DNA of 64,000 nt from positions 1 through 64,000 of the forward strand of contig NZ_JARVRF010000024.1 of NCBI RefSeq assembly GCF_030209835.1, given 5' to 3'. The DNA comes from Arthrobacter sp. efr-133-R2A-120 (lineage in GTDB: Bacteria > Actinomycetota > Actinomycetes > Actinomycetales > Micrococcaceae). Positions within the stretch are counted from its first letter, which is position 1; each line of letters starts with the position of its first letter. Positions 7,858 through 16,960 of the stretch are shown piece by piece. Under the pieces are notes generated by a model. That model searched no databases, had not been told where the DNA came from, and worked only from the letters and a program-made list of their open reading frames with translations. A program made the translations under genes and the position numbers.

Positions 7858-9050
7858 CCGGCCAATTGCTCGCCAAGGTCCCTCGAGGCTGGCTGATCCT
7901 CGCGTGCATCGGCCTCATCGCCCTCAACATGCGAGGACCCTTCGTCGCGGTTGCGCCGGTGGTGGATTCCCTGAAACGGGATCTTGGATTCTCGCCCGTG
8001 GAACTCGGGCTGCTGACGGGCATTCCAGTGCTCTGCTTCTCGCTCGCCGCCCCGCTCGCCTCAATGGCCGGACGCAGGTTCGGCGCCGAATTCGCGGTGA
8101 TGCTCACGCTTGCGGGTGTGCTGGCCGGCGTCGTGATCCGCTCCAGCGGCGGCGGCATTCCGGTCATGGTGGGTACTGCCCTTATCGGCCTCGCCATCAC
8201 TATCGGCAACATCGCCGTGCCACTCATCATCCGCCGCGACTTCGCCCCGCGACGCCAGGCAACCGCGATGGGTGTGTACACGGCGGCGCTGAACATCGGG
8301 TCCTTCCTGACCTCGGTCGCCACGGCCCCGCTCGCGGAACTCGTGGGCTGGCGCCTTGCCCTCGCGGCGAGTGCCCTCCTGGCGCTGGCGGCCATCCTGT
8401 TCTGGATCCCAGCCGTCGGTGCCCACAGCGCGTTCATTCCGGCTGCGGTGCCGGCCGCCGATGGTTCGCGGGCCGGCAAGGCCTCCGGCGTTGGCTGGCT
8501 GACCGTTGGACTGACGCTCGGTTTCGCCGGCCAGGCATTCTCGTACTACGGCGTGACCGCGTGGCTTCCGAGCTTCCTGGCCGACGAACTGGGCATGGGC
8601 ACCGCACAAGCCGGCGCGGGATCGTCGCTCTTCCAGATTCTCGCGATTGTCGGTGGCCTCGGCGTCCCGCTGCTCGCCCGTTTCGCCAGTACGACGGCGG
8701 TAGCGGCCACCTTGGGTGCCTTGTGGCTCACAGTGCCGTTGGGCTTGTTGCTGGCCCCGGGCTGGTGGTGGCTGTGGTCATCCCTCGGCGGAGTCGCGCA
8801 GGGTGGCGGCATCACGGTCATCTTCATCGCCATCATCAAGTTCGCCCGCGACCAAGCCTCGGCAGGGAAGATGTCCGCCGTCGTGCAAGGGGTCGGTTAC
8901 TGCTTCGCGGCCTTGGCTCCAACCGTCATCGGCTACGTGCACAGCGTCTCCGGCAGCTGGACCGTGCCGCTCCTGGTAATCCTTGGCTCGGTCGCCGCGT
9001 TCTGCGTCTGTACCACCCTCTCGGTGCGCTGGGTGGCCCGGCAACGCTAG
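7854..9050 (+). CDS. MFS transporter, CynX/NimT type
   Basis: A 398-residue major facilitator with about twelve membrane helices. The first helix continues into LNMRGPFVAVAPVVDSL, a pattern typical of the CynX/NimT (cyanate/2-nitroimidazole) branch, where Arg-Gly-Pro follows helix 1; SMAGRRFGAEF is the 2-3 loop. Proteins of this branch move small organic compounds or drugs; the substrate here is unknown. Translation may start at ATG 7854 or at GTG 7845, three codons earlier; neither has a convincing Shine-Dalgarno site. It stands alone and its 3' end faces aceB across a palindrome-rich gap. Confidence 0.85.
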   Translation: MTGQLLAKVPRGWLILACIGLIALNMRGPFVAVAPVVDSLKRDLGFSPVELGLLTGIPVLCFSLAAPLASMAGRRFGAEFAVMLTLAGVLAGVVIRSSGGGIPVMVGTALIGLAITIGNIAVPLIIRRDFAPRRQATAMGVYTAALNIGSFLTSVATAPLAELVGWRLALAASALLALAAILFWIPAVGAHSAFIPAAVPAADGSRAGKASGVGWLTVGLTLGFAGQAFSYYGVTAWLPSFLADELGMGTAQAGAGSSLFQILAIVGGLGVPLLARFASTTAVAATLGALWLTVPLGLLLAPGWWWLWSSLGGVAQGGGITVIFIAIIKFARDQASAGKMSAVVQGVGYCFAALAPTVIGYVHSVSGSWTVPLLVILGSVAAFCVCTTLSVRWVARQR

Positions 9051-9080
9051 CCCCGCGCGAACGTCGTCGTCCCTTAACCC

Positions 9081-9145
9081 CGCGCGAACTGGCAGCAGAT
9101 GACCGTTCCCAAGCGTTTTGGGGTCATCTGCCGCCAGTTCGCGCG
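9081..9145. repeat. 24-bp-arm palindrome downstream of the MFS gene
   Basis: Arms 9081-9104 and 9122-9145 are complementary in 23 of 24 positions (core GAACTGGC-GCAGATGACC), with a 17-base loop. A 12-base direct copy of its left end (CCCCGCGCGAAC) also occurs at 9051-9062 beside the first at 9078-9089. It lies between two convergent genes and could terminate transcription from both sides, but lacks a U-run. The arm length and near-perfect match suggest a dispersed REP-like element. Confidence 0.7.
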
Positions 9146-9165
9146 TGTTGATGAAGGGGTTCCGT

Positions 9166-9226
9166 CGCTGGGCTGCCTCCCCGACCATCGGGGTCACTTG
9201 TTGCGAAGAGTGCAGACAGCCCAGCG
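9166..9226. terminator. Nested hairpins between the MFS gene and aceB
   Basis: CGCTGGGCTG (9166-9175) pairs perfectly with CAGCCCAGCG (9217-9226). Inside sits a second perfect hairpin CCCCGA-cca-TCGGGG (9179-9193). With the palindrome to its left it fills the 198-bp gap between convergent genes, fitting a bidirectional terminator. Confidence 0.5.
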
Positions 9227-9248
9227 GCGGGAGCTTTTATCTACGGAT

Positions 9249-10901
9249 TCAGGCGGAGACGAGTTCTTCCTTGGTCGCTTCCTCGCGGGCTTCGGTGAGG
9301 TAGCGGGCGTAGGCCGGGATGGTCAGGAAGGTGGGGAACTCCTCGGCCAGGGTGACTTCTTCGAAGATGCTGCGGGCGTCGTTGAAGCGGTCGTCGTCGA
9401 AGCGTTCGAGGCGTGCGAACTCTTCGTCCAGGAGGTCGTTGATCCACTCGCGGGTGATGACTTCGCCGGTGTCGGTGATGGCGTGGGAGTAGATCCATTG
9501 CCACAGCTGTGAACGGGAGATCTCCGCCGTTGCCGCGTCTTCCATGAGGTTGTGGATGGCCACGGCACCGTTGCCGCGCAGCCAGGACTCGATGTAGCGG
9601 ATGCCTACTTCGATGTTGTTCCGGATGCCGGTTTCGGTGATGGTGCCCGTGGTGGAGGCGACGTCGATCAGGGCACGGTCGTCAGGGGTGACGTCCTCGC
9701 GTGAGCGGTCCAGCTGGTTCGGACGGTCCCCGAGTACGCCGTCGAACACTTCCCGGCACACCGGGACCAGGTCCGGGTGCGCGACCCAGGAACCGTCGAA
9801 ACCGTCGCCGGCTTCGCGGGTTTTGTCCGCGCGGACCTTTTCGAACGCTGCCGTGTTGGCGGCCTCGTCCTTGCGGTTGGGAACGGCTGCGGCCATGCCG
9901 CCGATCGCCATGGCGCCGCGGCGGTGGCAGGCCCGGACCAGCTGCTCGGTGTAGGAGCGCATGAACGGCTGGATCATGGAGACCTGGGCGCGGTCCGGCA
10001 GCACGAAGCGGGGGCCGCGGGTGCGGAAGTTCTTGATGACGGAGAAGATGTAGTCCCAGCGGCCGGCGTTTAGGCCCGAGGCGTGATCGCGCAGCTCGTA
10101 CAGGATTTCCTCCATTTCGAACGCCGCGGTGATGGTCTCGATCAGCACCGTGGCGCGGATGGTGCCCTGCGGGATGCCGAGCAGGTCCTGGGCCTGGATG
10201 AAGATGTCGTTCCAGAGGCGGGCCTCGAGGTGGTTCTCGATCTTGGGCAGGTAGAAGTACGGGCCCTTGCCCTGGGCCAGCAGGCGGCGGGCGTTGTGGA
10301 AGAAGAACAGGCCGAAGTCGACCACGCCACCGGCAACGGGCTTCCCGTCGATGAGCATGTGCTTCTCCGGCAGGTGCCAGCCGCGGGGCCGGACCACGAT
10401 GGTGGGCAGCTCCTCGGCGGCACGGAGCTTGTATTCCTTGCCTTCCGGTGAGGTGAAGTCGATCCGGCGTTCCAGGGCATCGGTGAGGTTCAACTGGCCC
10501 TGGATGACGTTCCGCCAGGTAGGGGTGGAGGAATCTTCCATGTCGGCCAGCCACACCTTGGCACCCGAGTTCAACGCGTTGATGGTCATCTTCCGGTCAA
10601 CCGGCCCGGTGATCTCCACACGTCGGTCCTCCAGGCCCGGCGCCGGGGGAGCGACCCGCCAGTTCGGATCATTCCGGATTTCCGCCGTCTCCGGGAGGAA
10701 CCGCGGGTCCTGGCCGCTCGCGATCTGGCCGCGGCGGGCGTGCCGAGCCTGCATCAGCTCCTGGCGACGCTCCGCCGTAGCCCGGTGCAGGGTTGCCACG
10801 AACTCAATGGCATCCGGAGTAAGGACCTCGTTCTGCCGGTGAATGGGCTGGGCGGTCAGCGTGATGCCGTTGATCGTGTAATTGTCGGTGAAGCTGTTCA
10901 T
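9249..10901 (-). CDS. aceB: Malate synthase A
   Basis: A 550-residue malate synthase of the A type, about the usual length, which condenses acetyl-CoA with glyoxylate to malate and completes the glyoxylate bypass in the cytoplasm. Family signatures include [14 protein letters not shown] (substrate/Mg region), [11 protein letters not shown] and [16 protein letters not shown] with the conserved Glu for magnesium, and [20 protein letters not shown] in the C-terminal part. It lies downstream of aceA on the same strand, 421 bp away, with a large inverted repeat between them, so separate expression or differential mRNA stability is likely. Upstream of the ATG, GAGGAGAGATTG gives a good ribosome site. 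Confidence 0.96.
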   Translation of the reverse strand: MNSFTDNYTINGITLTAQPIHRQNEVLTPDAIEFVATLHRATAERRQELMQARHARRGQIASGQDPRFLPETAEIRNDPNWRVAPPAPGLEDRRVEITGPVDRKMTINALNSGAKVWLADMEDSSTPTWRNVIQGQLNLTDALERRIDFTSPEGKEYKLRAAEELPTIVVRPRGWHLPEKHMLIDGKPVAGGVVDFGLFFFHNARRLLAQGKGPYFYLPKIENHLEARLWNDIFIQAQDLLGIPQGTIRATVLIETITAAFEMEEILYELRDHASGLNAGRWDYIFSVIKNFRTRGPRFVLPDRAQVSMIQPFMRSYTEQLVRACHRRGAMAIGGMAAAVPNRKDEAANTAAFEKVRADKTREAGDGFDGSWVAHPDLVPVCREVFDGVLGDRPNQLDRSREDVTPDDRALIDVASTTGTITETGIRNNIEVGIRYIESWLRGNGAVAIHNLMEDAATAEISRSQLWQWIYSHAITDTGEVITREWINDLLDEEFARLERFDDDRFNDARSIFEEVTLAEEFPTFLTIPAYARYLTEAREEATKEELVSA

Positions 10902-11322
10902 TTCAATCTCTCCTCAGAGAAGCAATGTTCGACGGCGGGCTGTTGGTTTGGCTGGGTTCGGGGCCGGGTTGCGTGCCGACCAAGGCAATCCTCCGCGTGC
11001 TATTCCCCATCCCCGCCCGAAGAGGCCTCGCAAAGCTCGGCCGGGGCGGGGACAGGGCCCCTTTTACGCACGCTTCCGGATCACCTTGCCCGGTTGCCGG
11101 AAGGCGCCTTACGCTCAAGGCCGGAGGGCCGGTATTGCGGCAGCCTGCGTAAAGGGGCCCTGTGCCCATCCCCGACCGAGTTCTACGAGGTCATGGGATG
11201 GGCATGGGGATAGCAGGCAGAGCATTGCCGGTCCGTAGGCCGTAGGCGAGTGCTGCCGTCGGGATGGGCCCACTGCCGCCGGGTTCCCTCGCGAGCTTGC
11301 GAGCGGAGGGAGCGGCTGGGGA
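10902..11322. other. aceA-aceB intergenic region, no gene
   Basis: This 421-bp gap holds no plausible coding frame. It is dominated by inverted repeats, described separately, and by GGGGATGGG-like blocks at both flanks (around 11002 and 11195) that are themselves roughly inverted. A ribosome site for aceB lies at its left end. Confidence 0.6.
11053..11162. repeat. Long inverted repeat between aceA and aceB
   Basis: CAGGGCCCCTTTTACGCA (11053-11070) and TGCGTAAAGGGGCCCTG (11146-11162) are complementary apart from one bulged T. The 75-bp interior contains further short hairpins built on CCGG and AAGGC. It could stop or slow transcripts coming from aceA, or protect one part of the mRNA. It also looks like a dispersed repeat because the structure is much larger than needed for a terminator. 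Confidence 0.65.
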
Positions 11323-12642
11323 TTAGTGGAACTGGCCTTCTTCGGTGGATCCCACCAGGGCCAGGGTGGATGCGTTCGGGTTGAGCGCAGTTGCGATGTC
11401 GTCGAAGTAGCCGGTGCCGACTTCGCGCTGGTGCTTGGTTGCGGTGTAGCCGCGGGACTCGGAGGCGAATTCCTTTTCCTGGAGTTCGACGTAGGCGCTC
11501 ATGCCTTCACGGGCGTAGCCGTGGGCGAGGTCGAACATCGAGTAGTTCAGGGCGTGGAAGCCGGCCAGGGTGATGAACTGGAACGTGAAGCCCATCGCGC
11601 CGAGTTCACGCTGGAACTTCGCGATCGTGGCGTCGTCCAGGTGCTTGCGCCAGTTGAACGACGGGGAGCAGTTGTAGGAGAGCATCTGGTCCGGGAACTC
11701 GGACTTGACGGACTCGGCGAACTTGCGGGCCAGCTCGAGGTCCGGGGTGCCCGTTTCCATCCAGATGAGGTCCGAATAGGGGGCGTAGGCCTTGGCGCGG
11801 GCGATGCAGGGTTCGATGCCGTTGCGGACCTTGTAGAAGCCCTCAGCCGTGCGTTCACCGGTGATGAATTCCTGGTCGCGCTCGTCGACGTCGGACGTGA
11901 TCAGGGTTGCTGCCTCGGCATCGGTACGGGCGATGATCACCGAAGGGGTGCCCGCGACGTCGGCCGCGAGACGGGCGGCGTTCAGGGTCCGGACGTGCTG
12001 CTGGGTGGGGATGAGCACCTTGCCGCCGAGGTGGCCGCACTTCTTCTCGGACGCCAGCTGGTCTTCCCAGTGCACGCCCGCGGCGCCGGCCTGGATCATG
12101 GATTTCATGAGTTCGTAGGCGTTCAGCGGGCCGCCGAAACCGGCTTCGGCGTCGGCGACGATCGGGACCAGCCAGTCCTCGACGGTCTGGATGCCTTCGG
12201 AGAATTCGATCTGGTCGGCGCGGAGCAGGGCGTTGTTGATGCGGCGGACCACGGTGGGGACCGAGTTCGCCGGGTAGAGCGACTGGTCCGGGTAGGTGTG
12301 GCCGGAGTTGTTGGCGTCGGCGGCTACCTGCCAGCCGGAAAGGTAGATGGCCCGCAGCCCGGCCTTGACCTGCTGCACGGCCTGGTTGCCGGTCAGCGCG
12401 CCGAGGGCGTTGGTGTAACCGCCGGTCTTTACCTCTTCCGTGAGTTGCTTCCACAGCTTCTCGGAGCCGCGCCTGGCCAGGGTGTGTTCCTCGGAGACGC
12501 GGCCGCGGAGGCGGACGACGTCGGTGGCCGAGTAATCGCGGGTGACGCCTTCCCAACGCGGGTTGGCAGCCCATTCGAGCTCCAGTGCGGCGGCCTGCTG
12601 CTGAGCGGAGGTGGGCTGCCCTGGTTCAAATGCTGCGGTCAT
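11323..12642 (-). CDS. aceA: Isocitrate lyase
   Basis: A 439-residue isocitrate lyase, splitting isocitrate into succinate and glyoxylate for growth on acetate and fatty acids. The catalytic signature KKCGH is present near residues 200-204, with upstream WEDQLASE and the metal-binding ADAEAGFGG. The start at 12642 is preceded by AAAGGAGACAGAACA; a longer in-frame reading to 12714 has no ribosome site. The RamB/ScfR-like regulator gene is divergent from it across about 180 bp, as is common in actinobacteria, so acetate-responsive control is likely. Confidence 0.97.
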   Translation of the reverse strand: MTAAFEPGQPTSAQQQAAALELEWAANPRWEGVTRDYSATDVVRLRGRVSEEHTLARRGSEKLWKQLTEEVKTGGYTNALGALTGNQAVQQVKAGLRAIYLSGWQVAADANNSGHTYPDQSLYPANSVPTVVRRINNALLRADQIEFSEGIQTVEDWLVPIVADAEAGFGGPLNAYELMKSMIQAGAAGVHWEDQLASEKKCGHLGGKVLIPTQQHVRTLNAARLAADVAGTPSVIIARTDAEAATLITSDVDERDQEFITGERTAEGFYKVRNGIEPCIARAKAYAPYSDLIWMETGTPDLELARKFAESVKSEFPDQMLSYNCSPSFNWRKHLDDATIAKFQRELGAMGFTFQFITLAGFHALNYSMFDLAHGYAREGMSAYVELQEKEFASESRGYTATKHQREVGTGYFDDIATALNPNASTLALVGSTEEGQFH

Positions 12643-12825
12643 TGTTCTGTCTCCTTTGACGCTACTGTGGCGTGTTGCTGTGTATGTCGCCCCGGCCGAC
12701 CTTCGCTGCGCCATTGCAGTCCAGGCCGACCGGGGTTTCCGTAGTTCTTACTTTTCAGCACTTCCAAGGGACTTGCTAGATAAAAAGCATGGAAAGAAAT
12801 GCACTTCTTCGCGTATCCTCAAGAA
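12643..12825. promoter_or_regulatory. Divergent promoter region of aceA and the RamB-like regulator
   Basis: The gap between aceA and its presumed regulator holds both promoters. Visible features: a direct repeat GGCCGAC at 12694-12700 and 12724-12730, flanked by CCCCGG and CCGGGG, and GCACTTC occurring twice (about 12760 and 12800). TAGATA (12776-12781) could be a -10 box for the rightward gene. I do not see a canonical RamB box (TTTGCAAA). Confidence 0.45.
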
Positions 12826-14310
12826 ATGTCACCTGTGAGCTGGAACCGCGAAGTACCGCCGCCGTCGTCGTCCGCTTCCACCGCCGAACTGGACGTCATC
12901 AGCCTGGGCCGCCGCGTGCGGTATCTGCGCAAGCAGGCCGGGCTGACCCTCGACGACGTGAGTGCCGCCGTCGGGACCGCCCCCAGCCAGTTGAGCCTCA
13001 TTGAGAACGGCAAGCGCGAGCCTAAACTGGGGCTGCTGAAGCAGCTCGCGGCGGCACTGAATGTCGGCATCGACCAGCTGCTCGGCGCGGAACCGCCCAG
13101 CCGCCGCGCGGCCTTGGAAATCGAGCTCGAACGGTACCAGCGCGGGCCCCTGTACGAGTCGCTGAACCTGCCTAAAATCCGCGTCAGCTCGCGGCTTCCG
13201 CTCGATGTTCTCGAGTCGCAAGTGGGCCTCCTGCAGGAGCTTGAACGCAAGCTCAACGAGCAGGTCGCGACGCCGGAAGAGGCTCGCCGCGCGAACGGCG
13301 AACTGCGTGCCATGATGCGCGAGCGCGGCAACTATTTTCCAGAGTACGAAGCCGAGGCGCAGAAGGTCCTCAAAGGCGTTGGATACACGACCGGTCCCTT
13401 GAGCCAGCACGTCATTGCGGACATCGCGGACCACCTCGGATTCACGCTCCACCACGTGGGCGACCTGCCCCATTCCACCCGTTCAGTGACCGATCTAAAG
13501 AATCACCGAATTTATCTCACGCAGAGCCAACGGCAGGACCACGATCCCCGTTCGGTCCTCCTGCAGGCCCTGGGCCACTACGTCCTGGGCCACGAGACGC
13601 CCAAGAACTACGGCGACTTCCTGGCGCAGCGGGTCGCGACGAACTACTTCGCCGCGGCTCTCCTCCTGCCCGAGAACGCAACCCTGGAGTTCCTCCAAAA
13701 GGCGAAAGCCGCAAAGGAGATCGCGGTAGAGGACATCCGCGACGCCTTTGCAGTCTCCTACGAAACCGCGGCACACCGCTTCACCAACCTCGCGACGAAG
13801 CACCTGGGCATCACCACGCACTTCCAGAAGACGCACCAGAGCGGAATCATCTACAAGGCCTACGAGAACGACGGCGTGGCCTTCCCCCAGGACCATACCG
13901 GCGCCATTGAGGGCCAACCGGCGTGCAAGGCATGGACCTCGCGTGCCGTGTTCGACGTTCCGGACAAGTTCAGCGCCTACAGCCAGTACACCGACACCGT
14001 CTCCGGCACCTATTGGTGCACGGCGCGCACCGAACGCTCGGCCGCGGGCGAGTTCTCGCTCAGCATCGGCGTGCCGTACCAGCACGTGAAGTGGTTCCGC
14101 GGGAGGGAGACGACGGCGCGGGCTACTTCGACGTGCCCGGACCCGAACTGCTGCAAGCGCCCGCCGGCGTCGTTGGCTAATTCCTGGGCAGGCAACGCCT
14201 GGCCGTCCGCCCGCGCCCACTCGCACCTCCTGGCCGCCATGCCGCCGGGTGCGTTCCCCGGCGTCGACGAGACCGAGGTGTACGCGTTCCTCGAGGCGCA
14301 CTCGGGGTAG
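12826..14310 (+). CDS. XRE-family regulator with ImmA/IrrE-like and DUF2083 domains (RamB/ScfR type)
   Basis: A 494-residue regulator. An XRE helix-turn-helix lies at about residues 25-80 (LGRRVRYLRKQAGLTLDDVS, then APSQLSLIENGKREP). A middle region resembles the ImmA/IrrE-like domain without the HExxH zinc motif (the place reads QALGHYVLGHE). The C-terminal DUF2083 part has CPDPNCC and ends with the conserved PPGAFPGVDETEVYAFLE. RamB proteins repress aceA and aceB in related actinobacteria, and this gene is divergent from aceA, so the same job is inferred. The ATG at 12826 gives a normal N-terminus; an ATG at 12799 would add nine residues and has GGAAAG close upstream. Confidence 0.88.
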   Translation: MSPVSWNREVPPPSSSASTAELDVISLGRRVRYLRKQAGLTLDDVSAAVGTAPSQLSLIENGKREPKLGLLKQLAAALNVGIDQLLGAEPPSRRAALEIELERYQRGPLYESLNLPKIRVSSRLPLDVLESQVGLLQELERKLNEQVATPEEARRANGELRAMMRERGNYFPEYEAEAQKVLKGVGYTTGPLSQHVIADIADHLGFTLHHVGDLPHSTRSVTDLKNHRIYLTQSQRQDHDPRSVLLQALGHYVLGHETPKNYGDFLAQRVATNYFAAALLLPENATLEFLQKAKAAKEIAVEDIRDAFAVSYETAAHRFTNLATKHLGITTHFQKTHQSGIIYKAYENDGVAFPQDHTGAIEGQPACKAWTSRAVFDVPDKFSAYSQYTDTVSGTYWCTARTERSAAGEFSLSIGVPYQHVKWFRGRETTARATSTCPDPNCCKRPPASLANSWAGNAWPSARAHSHLLAAMPPGAFPGVDETEVYAFLEAHSG

Positions 14311-14332
14311 TTTTGTGGCGGCGTGACGCGGA

Positions 14333-14923
14333 CTACTTTAGGACCGGATAGCTCAAGTGCGTGACCCCCACGCCCTCGACGACGGTCGGGTTACCCAAGG
14401 TGAGCGGCGCGTTCCCAACGCGATCGAACATCCGGATACCGGATCCGAGCAGCAGCGGAACCAAGTCGACGCGGATCTCGTCAAGCAGGCCGGCGTCGAG
14501 GCACTGCCGAATGGTGTCTGGCCCGTGCATGCCGACGATCTTGTCTCCAGCCGCGGCCTTTGCCTTGGCGACGGCGCTTTCCAGTCCGTCGGTGACGAAA
14601 TGCACCGCGGAGTCGGAACGGGGCCACCCCTCGGGCATCCGGTGCGTCACCACGAATGCAGGCACGCCGAACGGGTGCTTCCCGCCCCAGGCCTCGGCGC
14701 GGTCCGAGGTGCGCCGCCCGGTGAGCATCGCCCCCACCTCGCGCATCAAAGCCCGCAGATGTTCCGCGCTCGCTGCCGAGACGTGGAACGTGAAGCCCGG
14801 ATTGTGGGTCGGGACGTCGACGTCACCTGCGAAGTACCAGTCGAAGACCTCCTCGACGCCGTCCTCAAGATCGGCCACGTAGCCATCGAGGGACATCGAC
14901 ATGAGTGCGACTACCTTGGTCAT
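14333..14923 (-). CDS. Dihydrofolate reductase family protein (RibD C-terminal type)
   Basis: A 196-residue protein of the RibD C-terminal/DHFR-like fold, about the family's usual length. It begins VVALMSMSLDGYVADLEDG, the typical start in which Ser-Leu-Asp-Gly precedes the loop, and has AMLTGRRTSD near residue 65 and IVGMHGPDTIRQCLDAGLLDEI, matching the NADPH-binding GG-x4-A region in degenerate form. Members reduce pteridine- or flavin-precursor-like compounds, but most stand-alone copies have no assigned substrate. It is convergent with the RamB-like gene and 18 bp downstream of the next leftward gene, so the two may be cotranscribed. Confidence 0.9.
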   Translation of the reverse strand: MTKVVALMSMSLDGYVADLEDGVEEVFDWYFAGDVDVPTHNPGFTFHVSAASAEHLRALMREVGAMLTGRRTSDRAEAWGGKHPFGVPAFVVTHRMPEGWPRSDSAVHFVTDGLESAVAKAKAAAGDKIVGMHGPDTIRQCLDAGLLDEIRVDLVPLLLGSGIRMFDRVGNAPLTLGNPTVVEGVGVTHLSYPVLK

Positions 14924-14941
14924 TTACCTTGCTCCTTCAGC

Positions 14942-15475
14942 TCAGACGGACATGGCCCAGGACAAAGCCGCATCGCGGCGAGGCTCGGATGGGTCTATCA
15001 GCCTGATTCTGTCCACGAGCCGGACACGGTCGATGAGGGATGTCTCGATGAGCGCCAGAACGAACGCATGATCCTTGGGCCGTGCTGCGATGAGCTTGGC
15101 CGCGCACAGATCGTAGGGATCCAGGCAAAGCCCAGTGCTGTTCCGGGTCGCCTCGTTGCGCACGCCAACGAGCCGGTACTCCCAGTCGGCCGGTAGCACC
15201 GCAGTCTCCCTCTCGACAGCCTGGACGTAGAACCCGAACTCCTTGTGGAAAGGCGACCACTCACCGAGCGCGGAATCGATGCTGTCCGCAAGCGTCCCGG
15301 CGTCGTCATCGGAAAACGGGGCAATGTCGACGGCATCGGACATGGTGATGGCCCCAGGTAGTTGGTCCTCCGTGAAGGATCCCAGAATTGACTGGCTACC
15401 GATCACGATCACCCGGTCGCCGTGGATGATATCCGTAGCGGCCCGGATGGCGTGCTCGAGCTCATCGCGGCGCAT
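14942..15475 (-). CDS. DUF6036-like nucleotidyltransferase-fold protein
   Basis: A 177-residue protein. IVIGSQSILGSF near residue 25 corresponds to the G-(G/S) helix of minimal nucleotidyltransferases, and SDAVDIAPF near 47 to their acidic D-x-D pair. The later block CLDPYDLCAAKLIAARPKDH is the typical DUF6036 ending, in which the Lys-Asp of the AbiEii/MNT group recurs. The catalytic residues look only partly conserved. The gene has no toxin-like or antitoxin-like partner, and sits between a DHFR-like and a DUF1801 gene on the same strand. Its function is unknown. Confidence 0.7.
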   Translation of the reverse strand: MRRDELEHAIRAATDIIHGDRVIVIGSQSILGSFTEDQLPGAITMSDAVDIAPFSDDDAGTLADSIDSALGEWSPFHKEFGFYVQAVERETAVLPADWEYRLVGVRNEATRNSTGLCLDPYDLCAAKLIAARPKDHAFVLALIETSLIDRVRLVDRIRLIDPSEPRRDAALSWAMSV

Positions 15476-15506
15476 GGCTGTACCGTACCCCCGCGCAGCC
15501 CGATTG

Positions 15507-15869
15507 TCAGTACCCCCGCTGCCGCTCGCGCTCAGCCAGCAGCGTCGCCACCTTTTCGATGAGCTCGTACGGAATGGGCTTCCCCAGAGGGAATTTCAAC
15601 GTCCCCTTGGCCGACCGGAAAAGGGCGATTTCGCGCTCGAAGTCCTCGCCGCCGTCGGGCACTGGATAGACGGAGACGTGGTGCTTCCACGCCGCGAAAT
15701 ACACCACGTAGTGCCCGTCGAGCGTGATGGTGGGGATACCGTAACTGATCCGGTCCGCGGCTCCGGGCACTGCTGTCAGGGCCCGCCGTCGGATCTCGTG
15801 AAGGATGGTTTGCACGTCGCCGGGCTGCGCCGCGATGTAGTCGTCCACCGTGTCAAAGTGCTCTGCCAT
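15507..15869 (-). CDS. DUF1801 (YdhG-like) protein
   Basis: A 120-residue cytoplasmic protein of the YdhG/DUF1801 family. The pattern VDDYIAAQPGDVQTILHEIRRRA at the N-terminus, then ISYGIPTITLDGHYVVYFAAWKHHVSVYPV, and KGTLKFPLGKPIPYELIEKV near the end is characteristic. Relatives have been linked to intracellular iron handling (frataxin-like fold), but this is weakly established. The start has a purine-rich stretch GGAAGCGC upstream. It is divergent from yhhQ across a 365-bp gap containing repeats. Confidence 0.88.
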   Translation of the reverse strand: MAEHFDTVDDYIAAQPGDVQTILHEIRRRALTAVPGAADRISYGIPTITLDGHYVVYFAAWKHHVSVYPVPDGGEDFEREIALFRSAKGTLKFPLGKPIPYELIEKVATLLAERERQRGY

Positions 15870-15980
15870 GCGCTTCCTTCGCTCCGCTCCGTGCCCCGCC
15901 GTTCAGCGGGTCTTGGACCCAGCTTGCCCCAGCGCGCATCGCCCCTGCCAGAGGGCATCGAAGCGAGGTTCGGGCCGACT

Positions 15981-16062
15981 CCGACCCTCGCTCACATATG
16001 TCGGGTTTTGGCCGGACGCTCGCTCACATATATGGGGTTTTGGCCGGACGCTCGCTCACTTG
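15981..16062 (+). repeat. CTCGCTCAC array A: three direct copies, 31-32 bp apart
   Basis: The core CTCGCTCAC occurs at 15988-15996, 16019-16027 and 16051-16059, preceded by CGAC(C/G) and followed in the first two by ATAT(A/G)TNGGGTTTTGGCC. The unit is about 32 bp. The same unit, inverted, appears on the other side of yhhQ (array B). Confidence 0.85.
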
Positions 16063-16148
16063 ATCTGATGGAACGTTATGGACGGTGGCGAGTTTGCCCG
16101 ACCATTCGCGATTCCTCGATGCGAGAATGGGGGAGGCACCGCGGTTTT

Positions 16149-16209
16149 GCAGGCGGGTCCACCACCAGTGCTAATACAGCGGGGCGCCGTGCTAACTCCG
16201 GCCGCCTGC
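16149..16209 (+). promoter_or_regulatory. Hairpin in the yhhQ leader
   Basis: GCAGGCGG (16149-16156) pairs perfectly with CCGCCTGC (16202-16209) across 45 bases that contain the direct repeat GTGCTAA twice. It lies 25 bp before the yhhQ start. It may be an mRNA element controlling the transporter; I could not match it to a known preQ1 riboswitch class. Confidence 0.3.
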
Positions 16210-16234
16210 GCGAACCACTACGAACGGACAAGCG

Positions 16235-16936
16235 ATGACGTCAGCATCAGAATCCCAGACCCTGAGTAAACCCGCGCCTCGTTTCGCGTCAATTGGCTCT
16301 CCATACTTTGGCATCATGCTGGCATGCATGGCTGTCGTCCTGATCCTGTCCAACATTGGCGCTGCCAAAGGCGTCGTCTTCGGTCCGATCATCACCGATG
16401 GCGGATTCTTCCTCTTTCCGCTTGCCTACATTCTTGGCGATGTGATGAGCGAGATTTATGGATTCAAGGTTGCCCGTAAAGCAATCATCACCTCGTTCGC
16501 ACTGTCAGCATTCGCGTCGCTCTGCTACTGGATCATCATCGCGCTCCCCGGTTTCAATGACGATTACGGCAATGCCAAGCAGGCTGCCATCGAAGGCGCA
16601 CTGGGACCGGTTCCCCAGATCGTCCTTGCTTCACTTCTCGCGTTCCTGGCCGGCCAAACGATCAACTCCTTGATCCTGGTCAAGATGAAGGCCCGTTCGG
16701 GTGAGAGAACCCTCTGGGCCCGGCTCATGGGTTCATCCGGGGTGGGCGAATTCGTGGACACGCTCATCTTCTGCAGCATCGCGGCCTCGGTCATTGGCAT
16801 TACGGACTTCGGAAGCTTCGTCAATTACGTGCTGGTTGGCTTCGTGTACAAGGTCGGTGTCCAATACATCCTCGTGCCCGTGACGTCCTTGGTCATTGGC
16901 TGGATCAAGAAGCGCGAGCCTAGCTACTGGGCCTGA
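16235..16936 (+). CDS. yhhQ: Queuosine precursor transporter (VUT family)
   Basis: A 233-residue inner-membrane protein with about six helices, matching YhhQ/VUT. Signature parts are NIGAAKGVVFGPIITDGGFF near residue 40, the following PLAYILGDVMSEIYGFKVAR (residues 62-81), and GEFVDTLIFCSIA in the second half. YhhQ imports preQ0/preQ1, or queuine, for tRNA queuosine salvage. The tgt gene lies 2.4 kb downstream, and no de novo genes (queC-E-F) are visible here, so salvage is indicated. The gene is flanked by CTCGCTCAC repeats of opposite orientation and its codon use looks less GC-biased than the neighbours. Confidence 0.92.
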   Translation: MTSASESQTLSKPAPRFASIGSPYFGIMLACMAVVLILSNIGAAKGVVFGPIITDGGFFLFPLAYILGDVMSEIYGFKVARKAIITSFALSAFASLCYWIIIALPGFNDDYGNAKQAAIEGALGPVPQIVLASLLAFLAGQTINSLILVKMKARSGERTLWARLMGSSGVGEFVDTLIFCSIAASVIGITDFGSFVNYVLVGFVYKVGVQYILVPVTSLVIGWIKKREPSYWA

Positions 16937-16960
16937 GCAGGTAATCCGGGAGGCGGGCCG

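Larger units (their letters stand above)
15870..16234. other. Gap before yhhQ, no gene
   Basis: The left 190 bp contain the CTCGCTCAC repeat array. The right 170 bp are a probable leader of yhhQ with a hairpin. I see no coding frame. Confidence 0.5.

Noticed and set aside
11326..12744. A 472-residue frame antisense to aceA
   Set aside because: Exact shadow of a well-conserved gene; composition is Gly/Val/Arg-rich with no family resemblance.
14942..15475. DUF6036 gene as an AbiEii-type toxin
   Set aside because: No AbiEi-like partner is beside it, and the nucleotidyltransferase residues are only partly kept.
16069..16234. preQ1 riboswitch before yhhQ
   Set aside because: The hairpin and CTAA repeats do not match the preQ1-I, -II or -III patterns that I can recall; kept only as an unnamed hairpin.
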